Origin: Paraburkholderia agricolaris
GTDB lineage: Bacteria > Pseudomonadota > Gammaproteobacteria > Burkholderiales > Burkholderiaceae
Reading direction: 5' to 3'
Assembly: GCF_009455635.1 (NCBI RefSeq)
Contig: NZ_QPER01000001.1
Coordinates: 682,001 to 746,000, forward strand
Length of the DNA stretch: 64,000 nucleotides
Positions 46,193-57,317 of the stretch are shown here, piece by piece. A program made the position numbers and the translations under genes. The stretch's first letter is position 1. Each line of letters begins with the position of its first letter. The notes under the pieces were generated by a model. That model searched no databases and was not told the origin of the DNA. It saw only the letters and a list, made by a program, of their open reading frames with translations.

Positions 46193-49029
46193 TATGCCGC
46201 GCTCCTCGTTTCGCCGTTGCCGAACAGATTGCTGAAGCAGCGGCCGCACAGGGTGGGGTGCTCGGCGTTGGCGCCGACGTCCGCGCGATAGTGCCAGCAG
46301 CGCTCGCACTTCAGATACTTCGAGGCGATCACTTCGACGCTTTCGTCCGCTTCGCTGTCGACTTTCACGACGCTTGCCGCCGACGTGATCAGCACAAACT
46401 TGAGGTCGTCGCCGAGGCTCGTGAGCGCGTCATAACGCGCGCCGCTCGCCCGGATTTCGACTTCCGCCTGCAGCGACGAGCCGATCAGGTTGGCGACGCG
46501 TGCTTCTTCCAACGCCTTGGTCACGTCGCTGCGCGCGGCGCGCAGCAGCGTCCACTTGTCGAGCAGCTCACCGGCTTGCGGCACTGCCGGGAACGCGTGA
46601 TACGTCTCGGTGAAGATCGTTTCGCTGTTCGGCTGGAACACCTTCCACGCTTCTTCCGCGGTGAACGACATGAACGGCGCCATCAGACGCAGCAGGCCGT
46701 GCGCGATGTGATACAGCGCGGTCTGCGCCGAGCGGCGTGCGACGGAGTCGGCCGCCGTGGTGTACAGGCGGTCTTTCAGCACGTCGAGATAGAAACCGCC
46801 CAGGTCTTCCGAGCAGAACGTCTGCAGCTTGGCGACCACCGGGTGGAACTCGTACTTGTCGTAGTGCGAGAGGATGTCGTTCTGCAGATTCGCCGACAGC
46901 GCCACTGCGTAACGATCGATCTCGAGCCAGTCTTCGACCGGACGCGCGTGTTGCGCGAAGTCGAAGTCCGACAGGTTCGCGAGCAGGAAGCGCAGCGTGT
47001 TGCGGATGCGGCGATAACTTTCCGTCACCCGCTTCAGGATTTCCTCGGAGATCGCCAGTTCGCCCGAGTAATCGGTCGAGGCGATCCACAGACGAATGAT
47101 TTCCGCGCCGAGGCGGTTCGCCACCTCATGCGGGTCGATCCCGTTGCCGAGCGACTTGCTCATCTTGCGGCCTTCGCCGTCGACGGTGAAGCCGTGCGTG
47201 AGCAGCGCGTTATACGGCGGACGGCCGTCGAGCATCGACGCGGTCAGCAGCGACGAGTGGAACCAGCCGCGATGCTGGTCCGAGCCTTCCAGATACAGGT
47301 CGGCCGGGAATTGCAGTTCGTCTTTATGCGAGCCGCGCAGCACGTGCCAATGCGTGGTGCCCGAATCGAACCAGACGTCGAGCGTGTCGCGGTTCTTTTC
47401 GTACATGTTGGCGTCGTCGCCGAGCAGTTCGCGCGGGTCGAGCGTTTGCCATGCTTCAATGCCGGCCTTCTCGACGCGTTGCGCGACTTCTTCGAGCAGC
47501 TCCAGCGTACGCGGATGCAGTTCGCCGGTTTCCTTGTGCACGAAGAACGCCATCGGCACGCCCCATTGGCGCTGGCGTGACAGTGTCCAGTCCGGGCGAT
47601 TTGCGATCATGCTGAACAGGCGCTGTTTGCCCCACGACGGATAGAAGGCGGTGTTCTCGATGCCTTCGAGCGCGGTTTCGCGCAGCGTCTTGTCGGAGTC
47701 GTTCGGCTTCACATCCATGCCGGCAAACCATTGCGAGGTCGCGCGGTAGATGATCGGCGTCTTGTGGCGCCAGCAATGCATGTAGCTGTGCCGGTAGTTC
47801 TCGGTGCGCAGCAGCGAGCCTGCGGCCCGCAGGGCTTCGACGATCTGCGGGTTGGCCGCCCAGATCGACAGGCCGCCGAACAGCGCGAGCGATTCGATGT
47901 AACGGCCGTCGCCCATCACGGGGTTGATGATGTCGGAATCGGCCATGCCGTGCGCCTTGCACGACACAAAGTCTTCCACGCCGTAGGCCGGCGACGAGTG
48001 GACGACACCCGTACCCGATTCAGTCGTCACGTAGTCGCCGAGATAAACCGGCGCCGTGCGCTTGTAGGCCGGATGCGCGGCTGCGAGCGGATGATTGAAG
48101 CGCAGGTTGACGAGTTTCGCGCCCGGCGCGGTCGCGATGACCGTGCCTTCCAGTTCGTACTGTTTCAGGCACGCTTCAACACGCTCTTCGGCGAGGATCA
48201 GCAAGCCGCGCGGCGTATCGACCAGCGCGTAAACGATTTCCGGATGCAGGTTCAGCGCCTGGTTGGCGGGGATGGTCCACGGCGTGGTGGTCCAGATCAC
48301 GATGCCGCCTTCGTTGCGCGGCAGTGCTTTCAGGCCGAAGGCCTGCGCGGTCTTTTCCGGTTCGGCGAAGCTGAACAGCACGTCGATGGTCGGGTCGGTC
48401 TTGTCCGCGTATTCGACTTCCGCTTCGGCCAGCGCCGAGCCGCAGTCGAAACACCAGTTGACCGGCTTCAGGCCGCGATACACATAGCCCTTTTCCATGA
48501 TCTTCGCGAGCGCGCGGATTTCGCCGGCTTCGTTCGTGAAGTTCATCGTCTTATACGGGTTGTCCCAGTCACCGAGCACGCCGAGACGGCGGAAACCAAC
48601 CTTCTGCTTCTCGATCTGCTCGGTCGCGTAGGCGCGCGCTTTCTGCATCACCTCAGCGGCCGGCAGCGATTTGCCGAATTGTTTTTCGATCTGGATTTCG
48701 ATCGGCATGCCGTGGCAATCCCAGCCCGGCACGTAGACCGCGTCGAAGCCCGCCAGATTGCGTGCCTTGACGATCATGTCCTTGAGAATCTTGTTCACCG
48801 CGTGGCCGAGGTGGATGTCGCCGTTCGCATACGGCGGCCCGTCGTGCAGGATGAACTTCTTGCGGCCCTTGGAAGCGGCGCGGATCTTCTCGTAGATCTT
48901 GCGTTCCTGCCATTCCTTGACCCATTGCGGTTCGCGCTTGGGCAGGTCGCCACGCATCGGAAACGGCGTGTCGAGCAGGTTGACCGGGTAGCGTGACTGC
49001 GGTTTCGAATCGGCTTTCTTGTTGCTCAT
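46192..49029 (-). CDS. ileS: Isoleucyl-tRNA synthetase
   Basis: 945 residues from the ATG at 49029; longer readings to 49164 add unconserved residues. HIGH motif in [21 protein letters not shown] motif, editing domain with [13 protein letters not shown], and a C-terminal zinc site CERCWHY...CGRCFSN. Coupled to lspA. Confidence 0.97.
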   Translation of the reverse strand: MSNKKADSKPQSRYPVNLLDTPFPMRGDLPKREPQWVKEWQERKIYEKIRAASKGRKKFILHDGPPYANGDIHLGHAVNKILKDMIVKARNLAGFDAVYVPGWDCHGMPIEIQIEKQFGKSLPAAEVMQKARAYATEQIEKQKVGFRRLGVLGDWDNPYKTMNFTNEAGEIRALAKIMEKGYVYRGLKPVNWCFDCGSALAEAEVEYADKTDPTIDVLFSFAEPEKTAQAFGLKALPRNEGGIVIWTTTPWTIPANQALNLHPEIVYALVDTPRGLLILAEERVEACLKQYELEGTVIATAPGAKLVNLRFNHPLAAAHPAYKRTAPVYLGDYVTTESGTGVVHSSPAYGVEDFVSCKAHGMADSDIINPVMGDGRYIESLALFGGLSIWAANPQIVEALRAAGSLLRTENYRHSYMHCWRHKTPIIYRATSQWFAGMDVKPNDSDKTLRETALEGIENTAFYPSWGKQRLFSMIANRPDWTLSRQRQWGVPMAFFVHKETGELHPRTLELLEEVAQRVEKAGIEAWQTLDPRELLGDDANMYEKNRDTLDVWFDSGTTHWHVLRGSHKDELQFPADLYLEGSDQHRGWFHSSLLTASMLDGRPPYNALLTHGFTVDGEGRKMSKSLGNGIDPHEVANRLGAEIIRLWIASTDYSGELAISEEILKRVTESYRRIRNTLRFLLANLSDFDFAQHARPVEDWLEIDRYAVALSANLQNDILSHYDKYEFHPVVAKLQTFCSEDLGGFYLDVLKDRLYTTAADSVARRSAQTALYHIAHGLLRLMAPFMSFTAEEAWKVFQPNSETIFTETYHAFPAVPQAGELLDKWTLLRAARSDVTKALEEARVANLIGSSLQAEVEIRASGARYDALTSLGDDLKFVLITSAASVVKVDSEADESVEVIASKYLKCERCWHYRADVGANAEHPTLCGRCFSNLFGNGETRSAA

Positions 49030-49199
49030 GATGAGGTCGCGGTGAATTCTTTCTAAGCGCAGCGAAGCTGCGGTATGCGCACGAAGCGCAGGGCGTGGGG
49101 CGCGCCCGGCAGGCATGTCGCGTAATCCACGGACGCCCTTCGATGCGCGCAGCAGTGGGTACATGCAGCGCTTAAACGCGCTCGCATGTACCGCGGCGG

Positions 49200-50195
49200 C
49201 TATCTAATTCGGTCGGTGGCCGAGGTGGCGAATCCGGTGGAACGGCTGCCCGGCGTGCCGGCACCGACAGCCGCGAACCACGCGCGCGCATTGGCGACGT
49301 CGCGCGCGATGGCGGCGGTCAGGGTTTCGAGGTCGACGTACTTCTCCTCGTCACGCAGCTTTTTCAGGAATTCGACGCGCACGAGTTTGCCATACGCGTC
49401 GCCGTGCCAGTCGAGCAGGTGTACTTCGAGCAGCACACGGCCGGAATCGTCGACGGTGGGGCGCAGGCCGAGGCTGGCGACGCCGGGCAACGGTTGATCA
49501 GCCACGCCATGCACGCGCACCACGAAAATACCGGCGAGCGCCGGACGCTTGTGCGCGATCGGCAGATTGAGCGTGGGGAAACCGAGGTCGCGGCCGAGCT
49601 TCATGCCGTGCACGACGTGGCCGCTGATCAGGTAATCACGGCCCAGCGCGGCGCGCGCGGAGTCGAGATCACCCGCCACCAGTGCCGCGCGCACGCCCGA
49701 GCTGGAAATGCGCGCGCCGGACGGATCGGCCACGGTGGCCATCTGCTCGACTTCGAAGCCGTGCTGTTGGCCCGCGGCCTTGAGCGACGAAAAATCGCCC
49801 GCGCGTTTGGCGCCGTAGCGGAAGTCGTCGCCGATCATGACCCAGCGGGCATGCAGCCCGTTGACGATGATCCGCTCGACAAACGCATCCGGCGACTGGC
49901 TCGCGAAGGTGTGATTGAAATGTTCGACCACCACCCGGTCGACGCCGTTGGTGCGCAGCGCCTCGAGCTTGTCGCGCAGCATGGCGATCCGGGGCGGCGC
50001 GCCGGCCGGGTTGAAGAACTCGCGCGGGTGCGGCTCGAAGGTCATCACGCAGACGGGCAGGCCGCGTGCATCGGCTGCGGCCCGGACGTGGGCGAGCAAA
50101 GCCTGATGGCCGCGGTGGACACCGTCGAAGTTGCCGATGGTCAGTGCGCAGGGCGCACGGCTTTCAGCATTGGGAAGACCGCGGAAGACTCTCAC
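49200..50195 (-). CDS. ribF: Bifunctional riboflavin kinase/FAD synthetase
   Basis: 331 residues from a GTG at 50195. FAD synthetase half: [16 protein letters not shown] and [10 protein letters not shown]. Riboflavin kinase half: [20 protein letters not shown]. First gene of the leftward ribF-ileS-lspA-coaBC run, divergent from purN. Confidence 0.95.
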   Translation of the reverse strand: MRVFRGLPNAESRAPCALTIGNFDGVHRGHQALLAHVRAAADARGLPVCVMTFEPHPREFFNPAGAPPRIAMLRDKLEALRTNGVDRVVVEHFNHTFASQSPDAFVERIIVNGLHARWVMIGDDFRYGAKRAGDFSSLKAAGQQHGFEVEQMATVADPSGARISSSGVRAALVAGDLDSARAALGRDYLISGHVVHGMKLGRDLGFPTLNLPIAHKRPALAGIFVVRVHGVADQPLPGVASLGLRPTVDDSGRVLLEVHLLDWHGDAYGKLVRVEFLKKLRDEEKYVDLETLTAAIARDVANARAWFAAVGAGTPGSRSTGFATSATDRIR

Positions 50196-50313
50196 GATAG
50201 CGGGTTTGAGGTAGGGCGGCCGAGGTGCCGCAAAACAAACGATTATAAACGCTCAGCGCACGAGACGGCGGCGCGTCGCCGTTTCAGTGTCCCCCGAATG
50301 ATAAAATCCGCGG

Positions 50314-50967
50314 ATGAAAAAACTCGTCATCCTGATTTCCGGACGGGGCAGCAACATGGAAGCGATCGTTCGCGCTTGCGCGGACGAGGGCTGGCCGGCG
50401 CAAGTCGCCGCCGTGATTGCCAACCGTCCTGACGCCGCGGGCCTTGCGTTCGCGGCGTCGCACGGCATTGCCACGGCGGTGGTCGACCACCGCCAGTTTC
50501 ACGATCGCGAGAGCTTCGACGCCGCGCTGGCGCGCGAAATCGACAGCTTTGCGCCCGACCTGGTGGTGCTCGCCGGCTTTATGCGAGTGCTCACAGCCGG
50601 TTTTGTCGACCGCTACGCCGGACGCATGCTGAACGTGCATCCGTCGCTGCTGCCGAGCTTTCCCGGCCTGAAAACCCATCAACAGGCGCTGGACGCCGGC
50701 GTGCGGCTGCACGGCGCGTCGGTGCATTTTGTCACGTCGCAGCTGGATCACGGGCCGATCGTCGCGCAGGCGGCAGTCCCCGTTGAGGCTGGCGACACTC
50801 CCGCCATGCTCGCAGAACGCGTGCTGGCAACCGAACACATTATCTATCCACGCGCGGTGCGCTGGTTCGTCGAAGGGCGCCTTGCCCTTGACGGCTTGCG
50901 CGTCACGCTTACGCCGCCGGAGCCGCAATGGCTCTTTGCCGGTCACACCGCCGGAGAGGGCGCATGA
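50314..50967 (+). CDS. purN: Phosphoribosylglycinamide formyltransferase
   Basis: 217 residues. Purine synthesis: VILISGRGSNM (phosphate loop), the active-site Asn and His in MLNVHPSLLPSF, and Asp in QLDHGPIVAQ. The stop overlaps the next gene by 4 bases. An AT-rich GATAAAAT at 50300-50307 may be the -10 box, which would give a very short leader. Confidence 0.96.
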   Translation: MKKLVILISGRGSNMEAIVRACADEGWPAQVAAVIANRPDAAGLAFAASHGIATAVVDHRQFHDRESFDAALAREIDSFAPDLVVLAGFMRVLTAGFVDRYAGRMLNVHPSLLPSFPGLKTHQQALDAGVRLHGASVHFVTSQLDHGPIVAQAAVPVEAGDTPAMLAERVLATEHIIYPRAVRWFVEGRLALDGLRVTLTPPEPQWLFAGHTAGEGA

Positions 50968-52223
50968 GATTACATGGTTTTTTGATTGGACAAACTGAGA
51001 CTTTGCTGGCTGAAGTCCTGAAACTGAACGGCCCGGCCGACGCCACGACGAGCCGCTTTTTCCGCGCGCATCCGAAGCTCGGGCACGGCGAGCGCGGCGT
51101 GATTGCCGAGGCGGTTTTCGCCGTGCTGCGTCGCCGGATGGAGTTCGCTCACCTGGCCGAAGGCGGCGCGGGCAACCCGGCGCGCCGCATGGCCTTGCTG
51201 GGATTGATGCAGACGGCCGGCCGCACGGCCCTCAAGCCGTTCTTGTCGGACACCGAATCGCATTGGCTCGAACACGTCGCGAAGATCGACCCGGAAAGCC
51301 TGCCGCTGCGGATTCGCCTGAATCTGCCCGACTGGATCTACCAGGCGCTCTCCAAGCGTTTCGAACCCGCGGAACTGGCGCAACTTGCCGCCGCGCTGAA
51401 TTACCCGGCGCCGCTGGACCTGCGCGCGAACCCGATCAAGGCAAGCCGCGACGACGTGCTGAACGCGCTGTCGAAGGCCGGCATCGAGGGTGGCGCGACG
51501 CCTTTCGCGCCGTTTGGCGTGCGGGTGGTCGGCAAGCCGCCGCTCACCAAGCTCGACGCGTTCCAGCACGGCTGGGTTGAGGTTCAGGACGAAGGCAGCC
51601 AGTTGCTGTGCTCGCTGGTTGCGCCCAAGCGTGGCGAGATGATCGTCGACTTCTGTGCGGGCGCGGGCGGCAAGACGCTGGCGCTGGGCGCGGCGATGCG
51701 CTCTACCGGGCGTCTGTACGCCTTCGACATTTCCGAGCGGCGTTTGGCCAAACTCAAGCCGCGCCTTGCGCGCAGCGGGTTGTCGAACGTGAATCCGGTG
51801 CTGATCGACAGTGAGCACGACAGCAAGATCAAGCGTCTGGCCGGCAAGATCGACCGCGTGCTGGTCGATGCGCCTTGCAGCGGCCTCGGTACGTTGCGTC
51901 GCAACCCTGACCTGAAGTGGCGCCAGTCGCCGGAATCGGTCGCTGAACTGGCGCCGAAGCAACTGTCGATCCTGACCAGTGCCTCGCGTCTGGTGAAGAA
52001 GGGCGGCCGTCTCGTCTACGCGACCTGCTCGATTCTGGAAGCGGAAAACGAAGCCATCGTGCAGCAGTTCCTCGCTGACCACCCCGACTTCGCGCTGGTG
52101 CCGGCGCGCGATGTGCTCGCTGAGCAGCGTATCGAGCTGGAAATGGGCGATTACCTGTCGCTGTGGCCGCACCGTCACGCAACCGACGGCTTCTTCGCCG
52201 CCGTGCTGGAACGTCAGAGCTAA
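50964..52223 (+). CDS. RsmB/NOP-family RNA cytosine-C5 methyltransferase
   Basis: 419 residues from the ATG at 50964 (ATGA overlap with purN). SAM motif DFCAGAGGKTLALG, first Cys in DAPCSGLGTLRRNPDLKW and catalytic Cys in YATCSI, as in m5C methyltransferases. The N-terminal region is a NusB-like helical domain. Target is probably rRNA; whether it is the true RsmB orthologue is uncertain because that gene usually lies with fmt. Confidence 0.9.
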   Translation: MRLHGFLIGQTETLLAEVLKLNGPADATTSRFFRAHPKLGHGERGVIAEAVFAVLRRRMEFAHLAEGGAGNPARRMALLGLMQTAGRTALKPFLSDTESHWLEHVAKIDPESLPLRIRLNLPDWIYQALSKRFEPAELAQLAAALNYPAPLDLRANPIKASRDDVLNALSKAGIEGGATPFAPFGVRVVGKPPLTKLDAFQHGWVEVQDEGSQLLCSLVAPKRGEMIVDFCAGAGGKTLALGAAMRSTGRLYAFDISERRLAKLKPRLARSGLSNVNPVLIDSEHDSKIKRLAGKIDRVLVDAPCSGLGTLRRNPDLKWRQSPESVAELAPKQLSILTSASRLVKKGGRLVYATCSILEAENEAIVQQFLADHPDFALVPARDVLAEQRIELEMGDYLSLWPHRHATDGFFAAVLERQS

Positions 52224-52297
52224 ACGCAGCAGGCTATCTGCCGGCGCGGCCGGATTCTTTTCCTGAACCCGGCCGCGCCGGCGATTTCGGCGACATC

Positions 52298-53653
52298 ATG
52301 CTAAATCGCATTTTTCCTCACATGTTCGGCGACCTCGCGCGTGACTTCGGACAGCCGGTCATGCTGTGGCAGGTCGGCGTGCTGCTGGGGACGCTCGCCG
52401 TCGCGTGGCTGCTCGCGCGCTTCGTGCGCCGCACGCTCGACCTGCGGCGCCAGACGCGCTACCAGACCCTGCGGTTCGGCGCGGAAAGCCTGAACCGTGC
52501 ATTCTTTCCGCTGATCGGTGCGGGGCTCGTCTGGCTCGCGCAGGCGATCACCGGACAGTTCATGCACACCTCGCTGCTTGATCTGGCGCTGGTGCCGCTG
52601 TTCGGTATCGGACTGATTTACATCGTATTTTTCTTCGCGCGGCGAGTTTTCAGCCAGGACGGCGCGAATCATCCGTGGCTGTTCCTGGTCGAGAAGATCG
52701 TCTCGCTGGTGGTTTGGGTCGGCATGATCCTCACCGTGATGGGCATTCAGGACGACGTGATCGCCTGGATGGGCAGCGTGCGCTTCAGGGTTGCGAATGC
52801 GCACATGACGCTGCTCTCGCTCACCACGGGCCTCCTGTGGGTGTGCGTGACGATGATCGTCGCGATGTGGCTCGGCGCCACGTTCGAAGATCGCCTGATG
52901 CGCTCAAAGACGCTCGACGCCAACCTCAAGGTGGTAGTGGCGCGCGTCGGCCGTGCGGCGTTCGTGCTGGCGGCAATCCTGATCAGCCTGTCGCTGGTCG
53001 GTATCGACATCACCGTGCTAGGGGTATTTGGCGGCGCGCTGGGTGTGGGGCTTGGGTTCGGGCTGCAGAAGATCGCCAGCAATTACGTCTCGGGTTTCAT
53101 CATCCTGATCGACCGCTCGCTGCGCATCGGCGACACGATTAACGTCAGCGGCCTGCAGGGCATGGTCACGCAGATCCGTACGCGCTATACGGTGGTGCGA
53201 GGTCTCGACGGCATTGAAACGCTGATTCCGAACGAAAAGCTGATTACGGACGTGGTGCAGAACCAGTCCTCTTATCTGACGCGCGGCCATGCCAAGGTGG
53301 CGGTGCAGGTTGCCTATTCCTGCGACGTGGAGCAGGCGATGACGTTACTCGCCGAGGCCGCGCAGGGCGTCCCGCGCGTGTTGCAGGAACCGGCGCCCAC
53401 GCCTTACCTGGTGGGCTTCGGCGCCGACGGCATCAATCTCGAATTGGGTTTCTGGATCGAAGATGCGGCGACCGGTACATCAGGCGTGCGCTCGTCCGTA
53501 AATCGCAATATCTGGCGTCTGTTCTCCGAACACGACATCTCGATTCCCTTCGCGCAACGCGAAGTACGAATCGTCGGCAACGTAAGCGATGCAATGCCGC
53601 AAGTGGTAAAAATGACCGCTGCGGCGGCCAATCAGCCCGACAGCGCCCATTGA
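52298..53653 (+). CDS. MscS-family mechanosensitive channel, extended N-terminus
   Basis: 451 residues from the ATG at 52298. About five hydrophobic segments, more than the three of E. coli MscS. They are followed by the pore helix GGALGVGLGFGLQKIASNYVSGFIIL and the beta domain (RSLRIGDTINV, IRTRYTVVRGLDG, LIPNEKLI). Inner-membrane osmotic release channel. Confidence 0.92.
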   Translation: MLNRIFPHMFGDLARDFGQPVMLWQVGVLLGTLAVAWLLARFVRRTLDLRRQTRYQTLRFGAESLNRAFFPLIGAGLVWLAQAITGQFMHTSLLDLALVPLFGIGLIYIVFFFARRVFSQDGANHPWLFLVEKIVSLVVWVGMILTVMGIQDDVIAWMGSVRFRVANAHMTLLSLTTGLLWVCVTMIVAMWLGATFEDRLMRSKTLDANLKVVVARVGRAAFVLAAILISLSLVGIDITVLGVFGGALGVGLGFGLQKIASNYVSGFIILIDRSLRIGDTINVSGLQGMVTQIRTRYTVVRGLDGIETLIPNEKLITDVVQNQSSYLTRGHAKVAVQVAYSCDVEQAMTLLAEAAQGVPRVLQEPAPTPYLVGFGADGINLELGFWIEDAATGTSGVRSSVNRNIWRLFSEHDISIPFAQREVRIVGNVSDAMPQVVKMTAAAANQPDSAH

Positions 53654-53663
53654 CGGGCACTTC

Positions 53664-53703
53664 GAACGCGCCGGCGGGTGAAAAAAACATCGCCGGCGCG
53701 TTC
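53664..53703. terminator. Strong hairpin after mscS-type gene
   Basis: GAACGCGCCGGCG (53664-53676) and CGCCGGCGCGTTC (53691-53703) are perfectly complementary 13-bp arms with a 14-base A-rich loop. No U-tract; it may block 3' decay or act as a terminator. Confidence 0.6.
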
Positions 53704-53855
53704 CATCCGTTGATACCGCACAAAAAATCCCTATTTGTTACAAACACTTGGAACGCTTCAAGTAGAATATCGTCCAATCCCGTTGTATGCTTTCACTTTC
53801 TTGACACACGTATTTTGCGTGTGTCCGGCGTCTCTTGTTCCACAGGTAAATTGCC

Positions 53856-55052
53856 TTGTTGAATTCCTTGCTCGATTTTCTTGCCCACGGCCTGCTGCAC
53901 TTCTCGTGGTGGCAACTTGTGCTGTACACGCTGGTCGCGACGCATATCACGATCATTGGCGTGACGGTCTATCTGCATCGCTGCCAGGCGCACCGCGCAT
54001 TGGAGCTGCATCCGATCGTCAGTCATTTTTTCCGTTTCTGGCTGTGGATGACCACCGGTATGCTGACCGGCCAATGGGCCGCGATTCACCGTAAGCACCA
54101 CGCCAAGTGCGAGACCGAAGAGGATCCGCACAGCCCGCAAACGCGCGGCATCTGGAAGGTGCTGCTCGAAGGCGCGGAGCTGTATCGCACCGAAGCCAAG
54201 AATGAAGAAACCATGCGCAAATTCAGTCACGGCACGCCGAACGACTGGATGGAGCGCAACGTCTATACCAAGTACCCGATTCTCGGCGTGAGCCTGATGA
54301 TGGTGCTGAACGTCGCGCTGTTCGGCGTCGTCGGTTTGACCATCTGGGCTGTGCAGATGGTATGGATTCCGTTCTGGGCGGCCGGTGTGGTGAACGGTCT
54401 TGCGCACTGGTGGGGTTACCGCAACTTCAACTCGTCGGACGCCAGCACGAACATCTTCCCGTGGGGCATCATCATCGGCGGTGAAGAGCTGCATAACAAT
54501 CACCACACGTATGCCACGTCCGCCAAGCTGTCGAACAAGTGGTACGAGTTCGATATCGGCTGGATGTACATCCGCATCATGTCGGCGTTCCGTCTGGCCA
54601 AAGTGAAGAAGATTGCGCCTACGCCGCGTCTGACCACCGGCAAGCTGGTGCTCGATCAGGACACGCTGCAAGCTGTGCTGGCAAACCGCTATGAAGTGAT
54701 GGCGCGTTACGGCAAAGCGCTCAAGCGTGCCTATCGCCAGGAATTGGCGCATCTGAAGGAAGTGGGCGCGCGCGAGAAATATCAGGTCATGCGCGGCGCG
54801 CGTAGCTGGTTCCACAAGGAAGAGGCGGGTCTCGACGAGCCGCAGAAGCGTCAGTTGCCGCAGATTTTCGCGAATAGCCAGAAGCTCAAGACCTACATCG
54901 ACATGCGCAATGAACTCGCGGCAATGTGGGAACGTTCCAATGCGTCGCGCGATCAACTGCTGATCCAGTTGCAAGACTGGTGTCATCGCGCTGAGCAGAG
55001 CGGTATTAAAGCGCTGCAGGAATTCGCGATGCGTCTGCGTCGCTATGCTTGA
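53856..55052 (+). CDS. Membrane fatty-acid desaturase (acyl-CoA type)
   Basis: 398 residues from a TTG at 53856. Three His boxes for the di-iron site: HRCQAH, HRKHH and HNNHH. Two hydrophobic pairs of membrane segments. The C-terminal ~130 residues are a charged helical extension. Likely a delta-9 desaturase introducing unsaturation into membrane acyl chains. Followed by a terminator. Confidence 0.92.
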   Translation: MLNSLLDFLAHGLLHFSWWQLVLYTLVATHITIIGVTVYLHRCQAHRALELHPIVSHFFRFWLWMTTGMLTGQWAAIHRKHHAKCETEEDPHSPQTRGIWKVLLEGAELYRTEAKNEETMRKFSHGTPNDWMERNVYTKYPILGVSLMMVLNVALFGVVGLTIWAVQMVWIPFWAAGVVNGLAHWWGYRNFNSSDASTNIFPWGIIIGGEELHNNHHTYATSAKLSNKWYEFDIGWMYIRIMSAFRLAKVKKIAPTPRLTTGKLVLDQDTLQAVLANRYEVMARYGKALKRAYRQELAHLKEVGAREKYQVMRGARSWFHKEEAGLDEPQKRQLPQIFANSQKLKTYIDMRNELAAMWERSNASRDQLLIQLQDWCHRAEQSGIKALQEFAMRLRRYA

Positions 55053-55096
55053 TCGTATGCCTGGCCGCGAAATCCATTAAAATTTCGTTACGTCAC

Positions 55097-55120
55097 AAAA
55101 CCCCGCGTTGGCGGGGTTTT
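55097..55120 (+). terminator. Intrinsic terminator after desaturase
   Basis: AAAACCCCGC and GCGGGGTTTT pair perfectly around GTTG. Confidence 0.9.
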
Positions 55121-55194
55121 GCTTTTTGGGCCGCGGTAATTTCAACGACACGCGATTGAAAGGCTGCGGCGGCAGAGCGAGGGCAGAGGAGATC

Positions 55195-56334
55195 ATGGAT
55201 CAGCAGGCGATCAGGGCCGTCGAATACGATCGGCCACAGGCGCAGGGCATGACCTGCGGGATCGGGCAGGCGTGGGCGAAGGTGCCCGATACGCCGTCGG
55301 CGGAGCAAAGGGTGGCGCTGAAGGAGCGCATCCGCGCGTTGCTTAAGCGCGAAAAGGCCGTGCTCGTCGCACATTACTATGTCGACGCGGAACTGCAGGA
55401 ACTCGCCGACGAGACCGGCGGGTGCGTAGCCGATTCGCTGGAGATGGCGCGTTTCGGCCGCGATCATGACGCGCAAACGCTGGTGGTCGCAGGCGTGCGC
55501 TTCATGGGTGAGACCGCGAAAATCCTGAGTCCGGACAAGCGCATTCTGATGCCCGATCTCGACGCGACCTGTTCGCTCGACCTGGGCTGTCCAGTCGATG
55601 AATTCTCGGCTTTCTGTGACGCTCACCCGGATCGCACAGTGGTCGTGTACGCGAACACCAGCGCGGCGGTTAAGGCGCGTGCGGACTGGATGGTGACGTC
55701 GTCGATCGGGCTGGAGATCGTTGCCGATCTGCACGCACGCGGCGAGAAGATCATCTGGGCGCCGGATCGGCATCTTGGCGGCTATATCCAAAGTAAGACC
55801 GGCGCCGACATGCTGTTGTGGCAGGGCTCGTGTCTCGTGCACGACGAATTCAAGGGCATCGAACTCGATCTGTTGCGCGCCGAATATCCGGGCGCGAAAG
55901 TGCTGGTGCACCCGGAGTCGCCGGCTAACGTGGTCGCGCAGGCGGACGTGGTGGGTTCGACAACCCAGCTGATCGACGCCGCCCAGAAACTCGACGCAAC
56001 GCATTTCATCGTGGCGACCGATCTCGGCATTCTGCACAAGATGCAGCTTGCCGCACCTGGCAAGACCTTGATTGCCGCGCCCACGGCCGGCAACAGCGCG
56101 ACCTGCAAGAGTTGCGCGCATTGCCCGTGGATGGCGATGAACGGCCTGGCCAATCTGGCCGACGTGCTCGAGCGCGGCCACAACGAGATCTTCGTCGACC
56201 GGGCTATCGGCGAGCGTGCGCGTTTGCCAATCGACCGGATGCTCGACTTCGCGGCGCGTCACAAGAAGCGCGTGCAGGCCAGCGGCGATCTCGCGCGCGA
56301 CGGGCAACTGTATTCAAACGTGGGAGCGGCGTAA
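55195..56334 (+). CDS. nadA: Quinolinate synthase
   Basis: 379 residues from the ATG at 55195, preceded by GAGGAGATC. [4Fe-4S] enzyme making quinolinate from iminoaspartate and dihydroxyacetone phosphate. Cluster Cys in [11 protein letters not shown] and [24 protein letters not shown] is conserved. Its stop overlaps the nadC start by one base. Confidence 0.96.
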   Translation: MDQQAIRAVEYDRPQAQGMTCGIGQAWAKVPDTPSAEQRVALKERIRALLKREKAVLVAHYYVDAELQELADETGGCVADSLEMARFGRDHDAQTLVVAGVRFMGETAKILSPDKRILMPDLDATCSLDLGCPVDEFSAFCDAHPDRTVVVYANTSAAVKARADWMVTSSIGLEIVADLHARGEKIIWAPDRHLGGYIQSKTGADMLLWQGSCLVHDEFKGIELDLLRAEYPGAKVLVHPESPANVVAQADVVGSTTQLIDAAQKLDATHFIVATDLGILHKMQLAAPGKTLIAAPTAGNSATCKSCAHCPWMAMNGLANLADVLERGHNEIFVDRAIGERARLPIDRMLDFAARHKKRVQASGDLARDGQLYSNVGAA

Positions 56335-57233
56335 TGGGGGCGGTGGAACACAATCAGATCGAGGCGGTGTCGCCGCTGTTCGCGGAGATTCAGGCGCAGT
56401 ACGGCGCCGCATTCGATGCTGCGTTGGCACGCAACGTCGCTGATGCGCTGGCCGAAGATGTTGGCGCTGGTGATCAGACCGGCCGTCTTGTCCCCGCGGA
56501 CGACATGCGTGACGCGCGCATCATCGTGCGCGAAGATGCCGTGCTGTGTGGCGTGCCCTGGTTCAACGCGGTGATGCGTCAGGTCGATCCGCGCATCGAC
56601 TTGCGGTGGCGTTATCGCGAGGGCGATCGGATGACCGCGGATACGCCGGTCTGCGAACTACATGGTCCTGTCCGTGCGTTACTGACCGCCGAACGCAATG
56701 CGCTGAATTTCCTGCAATTGCTGTCGGGCGTGGCGAGCGCGACGCGCCGCTATGTCGACGCCATTGCTCACACTCAGACGCGTGTTCTTGATACACGTAA
56801 GACTTTGCCGGGCTTGCGGCTCGCGCAGAAGTACGCAGTGCGCGTGGGCGGCGGTGCGAATCAGCGGCTTGCGTTGTACGACGGCATTCTGATCAAGGAA
56901 AACCACATCGCCGCAGCGGGCGGCGTTGGTGCCGCGATGGATGCGGCGCTGGCGCTGAACGCCGGCGTATCGATTCAGATCGAAGTCGAAACACTGGCGC
57001 AATTGGAAATCGCGTTGGCGCACCGCGCGCAATCCATTCTGCTGGACAACTTTTCGTTCGATGCAATGCGTGACGCCGTGCGCATCACCGCAGGGCGGGC
57101 GGTGCTGGAAGTGTCTGGCGGGGTGAACTTCGACACAGTGCGGACCATCGCTGAAACTGGCGTTGATCGCGTGTCGATTGGTGCGCTGACCAAAGATGTG
57201 CGCGCAACGGATTACTCGATGCGGATTGTTTGA
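56334..57233 (+). CDS. nadC: Nicotinate-nucleotide pyrophosphorylase (carboxylating)
   Basis: 299 residues from the ATG at 56334 (TAATG junction with nadA). LVPADD, the active-site motif RVLDTRKTLPGLRLAQKYAVRVGGG, and IKENHI are clear. Converts quinolinate and PRPP to nicotinate mononucleotide. Confidence 0.96.
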   Translation: MGAVEHNQIEAVSPLFAEIQAQYGAAFDAALARNVADALAEDVGAGDQTGRLVPADDMRDARIIVREDAVLCGVPWFNAVMRQVDPRIDLRWRYREGDRMTADTPVCELHGPVRALLTAERNALNFLQLLSGVASATRRYVDAIAHTQTRVLDTRKTLPGLRLAQKYAVRVGGGANQRLALYDGILIKENHIAAAGGVGAAMDAALALNAGVSIQIEVETLAQLEIALAHRAQSILLDNFSFDAMRDAVRITAGRAVLEVSGGVNFDTVRTIAETGVDRVSIGALTKDVRATDYSMRIV

Positions 57234-57264
57234 GCCGCGCGCACTTAAACGTTCGCGATTCATG

Positions 57265-57300
57265 AAAAGGCCATCGCCGGAAAACTGGCGATGGCCTTTT
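57265..57300. terminator. Bidirectional terminator between nadC and nadB
   Basis: AAAAGGCCATCGCC pairs with GGCGATGGCCTTTT around an 8-base loop; usable from both sides. Confidence 0.92.
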
Positions 57301-57317
57301 CACTACCGCTTCAGAAA

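Noticed and set aside
46186..48996. Plus-strand open frames opposite ileS
   Set aside because: Arg/Val/Asp-rich shadow proteins without domains; ileS is certain on the minus strand.
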